Made by a program: the position numbers and the translations under genes
In this document: positions 1-10,900 of the stretch, piece by piece
Position numbering within the stretch: the stretch's first letter is position 1
Layout: each line of letters opens with the position of its first letter
DNA from: Mesostigma viride
Taxonomy: Eukaryota > Streptophyta > Mesostigmatophyceae > Mesostigmatales > Mesostigmataceae
Length of the DNA stretch: 64,000 bases
Direction: 5' to 3'
NCBI GenBank assembly: GCA_009746045.1
Contig: RPFO01000026.1
Location: forward strand, 2,594,565-2,658,564
Notes under the pieces: generated by a model
What the model was told of the DNA's origin: nothing
Database searches by the model: none
Seen by the model: only the letters and a program-made list of their open reading frames with translations

Positions 1-1487
1 ACAAAAACCACAAAAAGTGGGCTCCCCCATTTTCCATGCCAGACCATGTGTCACATAATTAAAGAAGGGGACATCCACACTGCCAAAAGGGGAAACCTAC
101 ACACCTGGGCTGCAACAAACCTCACTCAGGATCATGCTGTCCCTGTTCCTCCACAACCTCAATGCAGGCCAAGACTTTGTCTGCAAAGCCACTGATATAA
201 AAAGGGCCTTCCTCATGCAGGGGGGACCCAGAAAAGACTGAATCTGTGTGGAAAGGGAAGGTGTACGTGGTAGACACCCCAGCTGTGTGGAAACCTTACA
301 TTGATGAGCCCCACCTTATCATCAACATTGGGGTGGAAGGGCTTGTCAGTGCCCCGGCCCAAAATTTTCAGGGACTGACAGCAGAGGAGGTATTCAGAAA
401 GCTCAAGGCCACGTATGATGACCTGGAGTCACCCATGCTTTTTTGTTGTAGGCCCACCCCCTCTGGACTGCTGTTCTTTGTGTGGCATGGAGATGACCAA
501 CTCATTTGTGTGCCTACACAAATGAGTGGAGCAAAAAAAATGGTGTAGAGCTGAGGTGGAAAAATTTATTCAGCAGGTCCAGGAATCATATGAGATTGGC
601 AAGCAGGTGGAATTCACCACAACCCCTATCCAGTTTTGTGGCATCATGCATGTTGCAGCTGCACAAGCAGCAGGATCAGTGGGTCTGCTCTCTCTCCCCT
701 CCTGCAGACTATATTCAAGACTGTCTAGATCTGCTGCAACACAACCACCTCCCCATGCATGCACATGTGTGCCACTGTTCAAGGCAAACTGGGGTGCATG
801 GTGGTCAGCCATCTGTGGGGCTCCCTTATAGCTGTCATAAGCAGGGTCACCCATGATGTTCTAGTAAAAATCAAATGCAGTCAAATCAGGAAGTTGGTTC
901 AAGATTGCCCTCCCCTCATCCTCCATGGTCTGAATCTGATGGAAGACATTCACATCCACAGTGTCATGGACAGCTCCATGCATGGAGAGCAGAAGAATCA
1001 ATCAGATGGGGGCTAGGGAATCAGGGCTGTTTTTTCTCACCAACAGGTCAGATTATATGTCCCTTATACCTCCTGGTACAGCAGACTGCACCGCAGAAAA
1101 CCTGGCAGCAGCAACTCAGCTGAATCATTGTCGTGCTGTGCATGCATGGTGTCTGCTGCATTGCATGCTCGCTCCCTGCAACACATGCTCACCTGGTTAT
1201 ACAAACCCAGGCAGGCAGCACATGCAATGTCATCTCACATCTCTTTACTGACAGCTATTCTGTGATCCGTTTTCTAACCAAGAAATCTGTTTCTGCTGCT
1301 GTCCACACTGATCTGGATTGGGTGATCCTCAAACAGGATCGAGGCCACCTACTTTTCCAGCTGGACTCATGTGGAAGATGAGGAAAACCCGGCAGACGCT
1401 CTAACAAAGCTGCGGGACTCGGCTGGCCCACAATACCAGCTACTATTTGACAACATGAATCCATATGGTATCAGAGTCAGTGTATAA
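1..1487 (+). pseudogene. Ty1/copia reverse transcriptase–RNase H relic, family A
   Basis: Remnant of a copia pol gene, cut at its 5' side by the window edge. Coding sense survives only in pieces, with frame changes near 540, 1020 and 1250. Visible marks are the PTPSGLL run and the catalytic box as WHGDDQLI (about 455–507), QFCGIM (about 632–650), and an RNase H tail with ADALTKL (about 1391–1411) before a stop at 1485–1487. The same protein family, better preserved, lies at 59978–61650; aligning the two by eye fixes the reading. No LTR is recognised. Frameshifts and internal stops mean it is dead. The family call is firm; the exact ends are not. Confidence 0.8.
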
Positions 1488-2415
1488 ATAAATTAATGGT
1501 ATGGCTCTAGCTCAGTACATGACAGCCACACCCCCTCAACCACAGCGATAGCTGCTGGGCGCCTTGTAAAATTCAACACGTTTGCTGTGGGGTGTGGGTG
1601 CTGAACAGTGTCATTTTCATATCCATTTTCAGCTTGAGGGCACAAGCCTTATGCTCCATACACTTTATTTAATGTGTACTACCATAACTGGCCAAGCCAG
1701 CCAGCTGTGCACACCTTATTTAATGTGCAATCCAACACCTGCATGGCCAGAACATGCAGCCATGCAGCTGTAACCAACCTGGCCCAACCAGCCATGTTTA
1801 TTTTGTATACCCCTATTAATCAACTTAAAAATAATAACAACAATGTTGGGGGTGCAGACCTGCATAATCAATAAAGAATAAAACAATACTGGAGTTAGTC
1901 TCCATGCTTTGCTGCAGACTAAGTCTCAAAGGCATTGTGAATACAACCTATGATCGAATATAAGCCTTGTAAACCTACATTGGTATGTGAATATAAATAC
2001 CACGTGGGCTATGCAGATAGGACTGCTAGTCGAGTCACATACATTTCCCTAGATAGGTACTTTGGGTACTGGGGTACGTGACAGATGTCAGTATACCCAG
2101 TATACGTAGTGTCCTGCCATTGGAGGGTACTAGAGTATCCTAGATAGGGAACGTACTGCATGCATGCAGAGTGGATTGATCTGTGCACACGTACATCATG
2201 ATCACACGATGCTGTGACTAGACTGCTGCCGGCCTGTCATCGTGCGGCCTCGGGCCAACGGTCTGCACCCAACGGTCACTGGCGGCGCAGCCAGTGAGAG
2301 GAACGTTGATAAAGGGTAAACCTATTTTCTAATGAGCAAGCAATTCATTGCCAACAATATTCAGTGCTCTCAAGCATTATACTACGTCGCTCGTTTCTCT
2401 TTCCTAACTGGTAGC
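1488..2415. other. Non-coding stretch after copia relic
   Basis: No convincing coding sequence. AATAAA hexamers occur near 1870–1880 and the stretch 2040–2160 is rich in short TAC/GTA-containing words. It could hold a degraded LTR of the preceding copia relic, but I cannot find a matching pair. Confidence 0.4.
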
Positions 2416-2790
2416 TAGGTCGGCCATAGCTCGCGTCGCCGCTGTTGCTGGGCCAGGGTCAAGTCGTCGTCCAGCGTGAAGCGAGTCTCCGAGAGCTTCT
2501 TGCGGCATTTAAGGAACGCCAGCTTGTCCGCCATGTACAGGTGAGGAGCACGGGTGCCGTGCCAGCCTTACCCCGCGCGCGGGGGAGGCGGACAGCCGAC
2601 ATCCGCAGCTCACCAGTGAGTTGCATGGGGGCAAGAATGTCGCGCTTAAATGCCGTGAGATTAAGGCTCGTCGAGGTCTCACCGGCCGGTGTTACGAGCC
2701 GCACCAGCGGCTCCGAAAGACCTAGTCTAGCGTGGGCTACGCCTGATTGGACCCGGAATCTGCTATCCGCCAGGACTACGTGAATGTAGC
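2416..2790 (-). pseudogene. LINE ORF1 (RNA-binding protein) fragment
   Basis: On the minus strand this reads as part of an L1-type ORF1: an RRM-like stretch (LPRARGKAGTAPVLLT) followed by the C-terminal domain signature ADKLAFLKCRK, TLDDDLT and QQQRRRELWPT, ending at 2416. One frame change lies near 2535 between the two parts. Homologous pieces occur at 4245–5125, 29551–29863 and 60780–60827. L1 ORF1 proteins bind LINE RNA as trimers. Here the 3' side is lost and no ORF2 follows. Inactive fragment. Confidence 0.75.
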
Positions 2791-3720
2791 CCTGAATTCG
2801 AGCTAGTACGCGGAATTACTAGCTAGGCCCTGAATGCACAACTAGACAAATTATGCATGTACATGGAATGCACGAAGGGCGTTAGTGCAGCCCAGATTTG
2901 ACCCCTGGTTCGGCAGACGAGTTTTACTCAAGTCGATTTCATTCCAAACCAAAGATAGGAAGCCATTGTCACCTATACGACATTTGTCCAAGACGGCGTG
3001 CATGCCAGCGGGTCGGCCGGGGGCCGAACCTCTAGCGCTGCAATTAATATCAGCCGTAGATGTACATAGTATCCGCCATGCAGTCTAGCACCCGGTACCT
3101 GCATGGCAGTCCCGGGTACAGACCAGTAACACACCAAACCGAAAGCAAAGCCACGGGTACCTGAGCCGACTGATGGAATAACTCTGCCAAGTCCCCGAAT
3201 CTAACATAATAACTATCGAAAGTCTCAAACAATATCAAAATGACTTTCGACTGACCATGCAAACTAACTTATTTTAGGAATTGTTACGCCCAAACATGGG
3301 TTAGGGCCGTAACACTCCTCCCCCTCCCCGGGGGACGATGGCTATCGTCCAATCGCCCGGGGGCGCACCTCAAACAACGGCACCACAAACATGGAAAATT
3401 CAAAAGAAAACCAAACACAATCAGAACAACGGGTTGCTGTGTATAATTGCCGCATGTGCACTTGTGGACTGGGCCAGTCATGTTTTGATCGCAACCACCC
3501 CCGCGTAATTGCATATGGTTTCAGTGCATGCCCATTGTGGCAGCCATTTCCGCTTGTTCTCACCCACCGAGCTCACCTTACGTGTTCAACAGTTGCTTTC
3601 ACCTGTTTGAATTCGAAGTGCAGTGCAGTCCGTTAAACCCAAAATGCTGAGCACGCATAAATGCCTCGCTACAACGGTAGTTGCGACTGATGCGCGGCTG
3701 TTCAGAAAGGACGGCGAATC
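2791..3720. other. Intergenic, no gene recognised
   Basis: Short ORFs only, none with recognisable motifs. An imperfect inverted motif TGTTACGCCC…GGGCCGTAACA at 3279–3311 resembles the start of an LTR, but no second copy was found. Confidence 0.35.
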
Positions 3721-3721
3721 T

Positions 3722-3885
3722 AAAAATGCCTAGGCATTTTTATTGCGACCAATTCGTTGCTGTTCAGATCTAGTTCACGGAAAAAATGCCTAGGCTTTTT
3801 TAGATTTGAGATCTATAGTCCTGAAAAAAAAATGCCTAGTCGAATCCAAAAGTGCCTAGCTAGGCATTTTTCGATTTGCCGTAGT
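3722..3885. repeat. Cluster of TGCCTAG / TGCCTAGGCA palindromes
   Basis: The motif AAAAATGCCTAGGCATTTTT and partial versions of it recur about five times in 165 bp (3722–3742, 3784–3802, 3828–3840, 3850–3872), each flanked by A- or T-runs. It could be the end of a palindromic MITE or a binding-site cluster. No protein-coding link is seen. Confidence 0.6.
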
Positions 3886-4244
3886 TCCTGAACAAGCCGC
3901 GCGTTGCGCGCCGAAAGTTTGCTCACTTGAATCCTTGTCCAACTGAGTAAACTTCTGGCCATCAACTCCTGGGTCTGTGGTTTTTGTTAATGCTGCAGGC
4001 TTCGCTGACGCCGACGCCGAGGCAGCTAGACCATGGCGCGCATTCGAGTATACAGTCGCAGACTTTACGACAAGCAGCAATGAAGTTCGCCCTTCTCCAT
4101 TCACCCCTGCCGCTGGCCTACTCGCGTTGGAGGAAGGTAATTCTCCGTCCTTTGACATTGACAATACCTTGGCACGATACCTAGCACTCCAGGTGGTGTT
4201 GGTTGGCCATCTCACAGTGGAATGCAACATGGGTGATGTGTGGC
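3886..4244. other. Stretch with an unsupported minus-strand ORF
   Basis: A minus-strand open frame of 124 codons (3856–4230) and an overlapping plus-strand frame (3977–4252) exist. Neither shows a domain, signal peptide or homologue in the window. I do not call a gene here. Confidence 0.3.
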
Positions 4245-5125
4245 TCGATTAATTCATTAATCATACGTGCTCCCGTTGGGCCGGGAGTCACGGAGCACCG
4301 AAGTGCTTTTAATCCCTGTGTGTGCACAACAGGAGAAAGGGCAGAGACCCCCAGTCTCCTTCATGCCAAAGGCATGCCACAGCTGCATGCGGGCACGCTA
4401 GCTAAACGGACACGCTAACGATCCGGCAGTCTGTGGGTGCAATAAGAACCATGTGAGCATATCATAACAAGGAGCGTGGGCAAGTAATCTGAGCGTAGCC
4501 AGGACGTAGCATGGCTGTACAAGGACTAAGCTATTAGGTTATGGCTAGTAAACTGATCATTATTAGCCAGGACGTAGCATGACTGTACTAGGACTAGGCT
4601 ATGGCTGGTTGTGTACCGTGCGTTAGCAGTGCACGTGACTATGTTGGCACAGCGAGGCAAACATTCTAAGCATGGCTGCCAGAGCGGCGCATTGACTACC
4701 AATGGATACAAGCTAGGGCTATTGCTATTCTAGCCCGCTGGGGGCGTCCACATCTAATTGTGGTTGATCATCAGGTCCCCGCCCCTCCAGTACACCTTGG
4801 GCTTCTGGGGGTCCTGCTTATGGCGGAGGTATTCCGGCCACAGGTCACGTCGCTGCTGCTGCTGAGCGGGGGTCAGGTCGATCGTCGTCCAGCGTCGATC
4901 CAGGTGAGGTCGTGCAACCTCTTGCGACGAGAGAGGAACCGCTGCTTATCCTCATCAGGGGAGGGGAAGGTGAGCAGACTGCATGGTGGGGGGGCCGCAT
5001 TGTCCCGTGAGTGGGGAAGGCGGTGGCACCGGCCCTCGCAGTTCTACATCACCTACCACGCCCATGAGGGTAAGAAGCTGGTTCTTGAGCTCGTCAGCAA
5101 GGGAGGTTAACGCGTCTCACCGTGT
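4245..5125 (-). mobile_element. Half-LINE: ORF1 C-terminal part plus 3' UTR, no ORF2
   Basis: Read on the minus strand: L1 ORF1 RRM-like region (LADELKNQLLTLMG, then LLTFPSPDEDKQRFLSRRKRL), a frame change near 4890, the C-terminal domain (IDLTPAQQQQRRDLWPEYL, KVYWRGGDL), a stop near 4755, then about 500 bp of 3' UTR. The UTR ends in a CTCCC…GGGAG hairpin near 4265–4290 and a short TAAT-rich tail. The UTR is homologous to 15930–16236. ORF1 runs straight into the 3' UTR, as in HAL1-type half-LINEs of mammals. Non-autonomous; probably 5' truncated. Confidence 0.7.
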
Positions 5126-5259
5126 GGCTCGATGGGCGCGTGTTGGAGCAGGTCCAAGGGATCAGCTCTCACCCCAACCCCTGTTGATTGGTCCTCAGCC
5201 CATGCAGCGTGACGCTGAGTTGAATAGGGTGCAACATAGGGCGGTCACCTACTCGATCG

Positions 5260-5795
5260 TGGGATGCCGGGGTCCTCCACAAAATGCTCGGCAAGCGCAA
5301 AGTGGTGGTGCCGCCGCCTCACAAGCGGGTCGCCGTCGTCCAGCAAGTCCATGAGCGGTATGGCCACCTGGGTGGTAACCGCACTTTGGCGCTAGCTAGT
5401 GCGCGCCTCTTATTATTGGTGGAACGGCATGCGTGCATGCCACAGTCGCGCAGGTCGTCGCTAGCTGCGCGCAGTGTGCCCGGGTGAAGGCCAGGTTCAA
5501 TGTGGACCACGATGCGAAAGAATTGATGCGCCTTCCCATCAGAGGGCTCTTCTACCGCTGGCACGTAGACCTGTTGTGTGGGCCCTTTGATGAAAGTGCA
5601 GATGGCCACAAGTATGTCATGGTGTGTGTCGAAAGTTTTAGCAAGTGGGTCGAGCTCATCCCCATGGCTGACAAGCAGGCCGCCACAACCGCCAAGCACT
5701 TTGCCGACATCATCGCCAGGTTTGGCGCCCCCACGGAGGTGGTCACCGACCAGGGCGGGGAGTTTCGGGGGGAATTTCAGGAATTGTTGGATGCA
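5260..5795 (+). pseudogene. Ty3/gypsy integrase, 5' half (interrupted)
   Basis: Retroelement integrase. The N-terminal zinc-binding region is visible as VHERYGHLGGNRT then CAQCARVK, with a frame change near 5430. The catalytic core follows with the first Asp in WHVDLLCGP (about 5560–5586) and the second in VTDQGGEF (about 5743–5766). The frame stops making sense exactly at 5796, where a CACTA-type TIR begins; it resumes at 23512 in the frame expected after exact excision. Upstream RT and RNase H domains are not found; a half-LINE on the minus strand abuts at about 5125. Confidence 0.85.
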
Positions 5796-5851
5796 CACTA
5801 TACTTTTCGTCCGAGGGTGGTAAAAAGCATCCGAGGCGTAAATTACGAGGT
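5796..5851 (+). repeat. CACTA element left TIR
   Basis: 56 bp, perfect inverted match to 23454–23509, beginning CACTA. The next 350 bp carry degenerate ATTACTACGTAG/GGTAGTAATTT-like subterminal repeats. Confidence 0.9.
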
Positions 5852-6240
5852 CTTATCTTACTACCTAGATCCGAGGCGTGAGATCCAACGCCGTAATCAT
5901 TACTACGTAGGATGATAGGTAGTAATTTTACTAGCCGTAAGTAAAAGTAACGTTACGACTGCACATCTTTGGTAGTACATTACCGACAGAGTAAATTACC
6001 GCGACGGGTCTTGGTTGGTAATCTACCACCTGTAGATTAGGTGCCAGTGATCCGATGCTGTAAGATACGTTTCAGTAAGTTACTTCGGGGATCTTTGCCT
6101 GTACACGGCCAGATGGATAATTATATTGTAATGGAGAAGTGGGAGAACGTGCGTGTCTATTAGCAAATGCAGCGAAATATAAAAATGTAGTTATCAGCCT
6201 TTTTCGCCTATTCAGCAGTTGTCGTTGTCGGCCGTTGTCA
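5852..6240. promoter_or_regulatory. CACTA subterminal region with possible TATA box
   Basis: Repeated TAATTTAC/GGTAGTAAT words in both orientations, as in the subterminal transposase-binding zone of CACTA elements. An AAATATAAAAATG stretch near 6175–6187 looks like a TATA box. If the TTAA element is removed, it would sit about 130 bp before the ATG at 12628. The regulatory role is inferred from position only. Confidence 0.4.
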
Positions 6241-6244
6241 TTAA

Positions 6245-6348
6245 GGGGACTCGTCACCAAAACACCAAAAAATCAATAAAAATTCAAAACTCACATTAAA
6301 CCTATGCGAACAATGCCCAAATGGGTTTGGGGACCCAAAGTAGCATTT
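6245..6348 (+). repeat. Left TIR of TTAA element
   Basis: 104 bp; pairs with 12462–12565. Outer sequence GGGGACTCGTCACCAAAACA, preceded by TTAA. Confidence 0.85.
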
Positions 6349-7067
6349 ATGACGATTTGTCGTGCACTTACTTGGGGTATTACCCCCGGCATGTGGCTAA
6401 AAATAGCACAAGACGCTAAACCGTTTTTGCCACGCCACGGTCAATAGGAGCATCTGATTGACCTGCCCTTGAAGATATTGATGTTGCAATGCAGCTATGG
6501 CGGCGTGAGGGCTAGCAGGAGCCAGAGTTGACCATTGGCGACCAGAAGGATACCAGCTGATTCGTCGCAAAAAGGTGCGTCTAACGAACTCTTTTTTGCC
6601 TGGAACAAAGCCGTCACTGAAACGGTGCGGCCAACAGGCGCCCGGCTTGCAAGGTGCAAACCCGGCCCTGTAGCCACACTGTTTTCAGTGACGGCCTCCC
6701 TCCCATGGCTGTTTCATAGCGAGGCTAGGCCAGGATACGAACACCCATTGGCAATGTGGCGCTGGCACGGGCCAGCCCCTTTGGATGGGCCAGTAGTTAC
6801 CCCGGGGCCTAGTCTCCTACAAAAAGGAAAACCCTTTAACAGGCGCTGGGACTATGGAATAGTCCGTGCCACACACGGTGATTGGAAATCGCCCAGACAC
6901 CTTTTACAACACCAGCCGACATTACATGGACAAGGATGTAATGTGGCTTTAACATCTCAGCTCCCCCTAGATGCAAAGGTAGCCAGCCGCGATGACTTAC
7001 TAACACGTTTTCTCTCCTTGTTTCCGTCCCCTCCTCACCACCAACGCAGGGCCGGTGCTACAACTCC
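6349..7067. other. 5' region of TTAA/LINE element, no clear gene
   Basis: An open frame at 6535–7146 lacks an ATG and has no recognisable domain; I treat it as leader sequence. A pyrimidine-rich run ending CAACGCAG near 7050 could be a splice acceptor, but no donor is evident. Confidence 0.35.
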
Positions 7068-7896
7068 ATGGCTACATACACACCCGCTACCACAGCAGAC
7101 AAGGTCAGCGGAAAAATCATATGGAGCCCAGCCATGGTTGGAATAAGGTGGCGAGGGAGCAAGCTTTTGAGGTATCAGGCATCCACCCAGGCAAATTCAT
7201 CGAGGTCCCCCGGCGCACCCCTCCTCCAGCGGCCGCCGGTGCCTCCCCGGCAGAGGGCCGGGCCCACTTCAAATGTTCCGAAAAGTGTGACACTTTTGGT
7301 CGTTTTTTTGACTTTTTCGACGATCGTCACTCTGCAGAGTGATTCGTCGTGCGAAATCGTGCGAAATTGTGCGAAATTTGCTGAAATCGTGTGAAATTTG
7401 CTGAAATCGTGCGAATTTGTGCGAAATTTGCTGAAATTGTGCGAAATTTCATGTGAAAAATGTCGACGGTAAAAAATTTTGATGTGCACAACGTGTGTGA
7501 ATTCATGCGAAATTTTGTCAAACGTCACTCCCCAAAACGACCCTTGGTTGAAATCCATGCGAAATTGTGCGAAATCATGCAAAATTGTGCGAAATCGTGC
7601 GAAATCGTGCGAAAATGTGTGAAAATTTTGCGAAAATCACGCGAAAATCACGCGAACTCGTGCGAAATTTTATTTTTTTTTTGCAAAAAACGACCAAAAG
7701 TGTCACACACTTGGCTTGGACGGCGGAACATTTGAAGTGGGCCCGGCCAGAGGCCGACGCAGAACCGACACAGGACAACTCCGATGCGCTGGCCGTCACC
7801 ACCCCGCACCCCAACCTCCCGTCCGATCTGGGCCTCTCCGACATGGAAGCGTCGGCGACACCGGCTACCGGCAAGCGCCGCGACCGCGACCCCTGA
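7068..7896 (+). pseudogene. LINE ORF1 split by a MITE
   Basis: Starts at a well-placed ATG (7068, MATYTPATTADK), changes frame near 7140, and continues as a proline- and alanine-rich segment to 7256. A 491-bp MITE follows, and the frame resumes at 7754 as ADAEPTQDN, ending KRRDRDP before the stop at 7896. Cutting out the MITE with one CAGAGG copy restores an uninterrupted frame across the junction, so this was coding before the insertion. It precedes ORF2 by 38 bp, the usual LINE order. No RRM or zinc knuckle is visible; the ORF1 role rests on position and composition. Confidence 0.55.
7257..7747. mobile_element. 491-bp MITE inside LINE ORF1
   Basis: Inverted ends GCCGGGCCCACTTCAAATGT at 7257 and its complement at 7747, followed inward by a second inverted segment (AGTGTGACACTTTTGGTCG). 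Flanked by CAGAGG on both sides (7251–7256, 7748–7753). The interior (about 7340–7680) is a loose array of GTGCGAAAT/TTGCTGAAATC words. No coding capacity. Confidence 0.7.
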
Positions 7897-7934
7897 AACC
7901 AGATAAGACCTCTGCCTTCCCACGACATCATCCT

Positions 7935-10900
7935 ATGAGCCAACTAACGCTAGTCTCGTGGAATGTCAGGGGGCTTAACACATACGGAGTCCGCACAGTG
8001 GGACAGGGCCGCACCATGACTCGCATCCGGGAACTTACAGTAGAATTGGATAGCCTCCTACATCAATATGTTGGTCCCTCTCACGAGATTTGGCTTGGAC
8101 TGCAAGAACACAAAATTCAGATAGATGCAGAACGTACCGCCCTCCGGGCGGTCCGAGCACTTGCACCTAGAACACTATGCCAATGGGGATGGGCTCGGGG
8201 TACCCAAGGGGGAACGGCACTCATACAATACCGCAAACCACCTAACCCAACCATGACATACCTGCCATGGACATTACAAGCAGACACAGCCCCGGCTAGA
8301 TGGCAGGGCAGATGGACACGACAATCTATAACATGGGCGGGAAGCCAGGGCTACCTCATTACCATCTATGCGCCGACCCTAGATATGCCGGCTGAACAAA
8401 ACCTTTTCTACCAGCATATATTTGCAATGGTTTCTGATCTCATCTCCAACGGCCAAGAAATAGTACTTATGGGGGATTTTAACATTGATCTAAACGAACA
8501 CCCTGCCCACCGTACAGCCTCCTTTTACCAACACATTCTAGACCTGAATTTGCAGGATGTCATTCGGTCACGGGATCAGGAGCACACTTGGCTGGCCACT
8601 CGTCTGGGCGTTCGCACAACCCGTCGTTTGGATAAAATATATATCACGCCCAAATGGGCCGATTTAGTCTGCCACGCCAGCGTAGAACGCTCCACAGCCT
8701 TCTCAGACCATTACCCATGCATTGTCACGCTAGCCCACCACACCCAGGCCCCACGGGGCCCAGGCATCCCTCGCATCAATAAAATCCTTCTACAAGACGA
8801 TCAGTTTTATTTTGAGATCATGCAACGTTGGAGCAATTGGCGAACTCACAAGGATAGCTACACTGACTGCTGCACGTGGATGCAGGAAGGCCTAGCCAAA
8901 ATGCTAGAATATTCACATACCTACTCCCTAAACGTACGTCGCGAGAAAGGACGCGCATACCGAATTCACCAACGCATAGTCAACAAGCTACAGCTGAAAC
9001 CCCACCTAAACCACTACGAACAAGCTCGACTTCAAAGTTCACAAACTGAACTCGACAAACTCCGTTTTGAAAGACACGCCCTAGCTTTAGACTCTGAAAA
9101 TCTGTGGTGGCATCAGGTAGGCGAACGCATGACAAAAGATTTTTTCGCACTTATTCCACCACTAAAATCCAACTCAATCATTTCAGAAATCCAGGATGAA
9201 CAAGGCACACACACGGCCACAACCCCCATCCTAGAAAGTGGACATCGTTTCTACACCTCGCTGTTCCAAAATGAACCCAACCCCGAAGCCGACGCGGCCA
9301 TAGCAAAAATTTTACAAGCTATCCCACGCCGCCTCACACTTGCGCAACAACACCAACTAGACCAAACCCCCTCCATGGAGGAGGCTACTAATGCCATGCA
9401 AAACATCCGGACCGGTAGTGCCCCAGGGGTGGATGGGCTTCCCATCGAGTTTTGGAAAACTTTTTGGTCCCTTTTACACGTAGATTTCTATCAATGCATA
9501 CTAGAAATCTGGCAACATGGACAAATTACGGGTCAATGGGCCGAAACAGCCCTCATTTTATTGTTCAAAAAGGGTGACAAAACACAGTGGAAAAATTACC
9601 GGCCAATACGGCTCCTTACGGTTGCGTACAAAATCATTAGCAAGATAATTCAGCAAAGGCTCTACTCTGTTCTCGACTGCCTTATAGGCCCGGAGCAAGT
9701 AGGCTTCCGTGCTAACCTCCATATCAACGATAGCATCACCCTCATAATGGACATAGTAGAGAAGGCATGGCGCGACGACATTGCCGGCTTTATCCTCTTC
9801 TGGGACTTTGAAAAAGCGTTTGACCGCATGTGCTGGGCATACCTCCGACACATATTGATCGGCTTAGGGTTTGGCCCACGCATCCTAACGGTCATCATGG
9901 GAATGATCAAATCGCTAACCTGGTACATCCTTATCAACGGTCACAAATCTGCACTTGGCCACAGCTCAAGATCCCTCCCCCAAGGAGATTGTATGTCCCC
10001 CATCTTGTTCCTACTGGCACACGCAGGATTGTTTTGGCTCCACCAGCACGACCCTCGTCTGCAGGGCTTCCCGCTTGCAGGCAGTGCCAAAGGTATTGTA
10101 CAGATAGCCTATGTGGATGACACCACCAATGTTTGCATCTCTCTACAGGAAGTGAATGCTGTCTTGGAAAATATCAACACGTACTCTGTGGCCTCACAAC
10201 AACGTTGTAATGTGCAAAAGTCCACGGGACTGCACATCGGCAAACCCAACCCATCTCGGATAAACCCCTCTCACCTGGCCATGACATGGGTCAAACCAGG
10301 TGAACACCATCTTTTGCACAATTGCCCCATTGGCTGCACGCCAGAGGGACGTTTGGCTGAACATCGTGCGTTTTTATATGACGAAACCAACCACGTGGGC
10401 AAACTTGCAGGAGTGCTCCTCACGGCAGGGCGGTGGGGTGGCGTCCAGCGGATGAGCTTACGAGGAAAAGCACTAATCGTCAACCAACTCTTGTTCTCCA
10501 AGGTTTTATACTACTGTCTGGCACACCCTCCCAACGATCATACCATACAGCTTATCCAACGCATCGGCAGCAACTTTGTTTGGAAACAGAAAGGTTTGAT
10601 ATCTCACACGGTACATGGTTGGATCAGCCGGGATATGTCCTTTATGTCATGGTTGCACGGTGGTCTAGGGCTACACAACATACAATGGCGCTTGTGGTCG
10701 ATGTATGCTAAACAAGTGATCAGCGTGTACATGGAAGTGAACACGCACCCTGGCTGCCTGTTGGCAAAAGAGTCTCTCTCCGCTAGTTACACCCATGCTA
10801 ATGGCACATCATGGCACCTTGACGCTGGAGTACTTGGCTGCACACTGATATCATACAAGGGGCTCCCCTGGTACTGGTCGCGCCTATGGTTAGGTTATCA

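Noticed and set aside
3856-4252. Overlapping frames on both strands
   Set aside because: No recognisable domain and no supporting context; left uncalled.
6535-7146. 203-codon frame upstream of LINE ORF1
   Set aside because: No ATG at its start, no motif; overlaps the better-supported ORF1 start in another frame.
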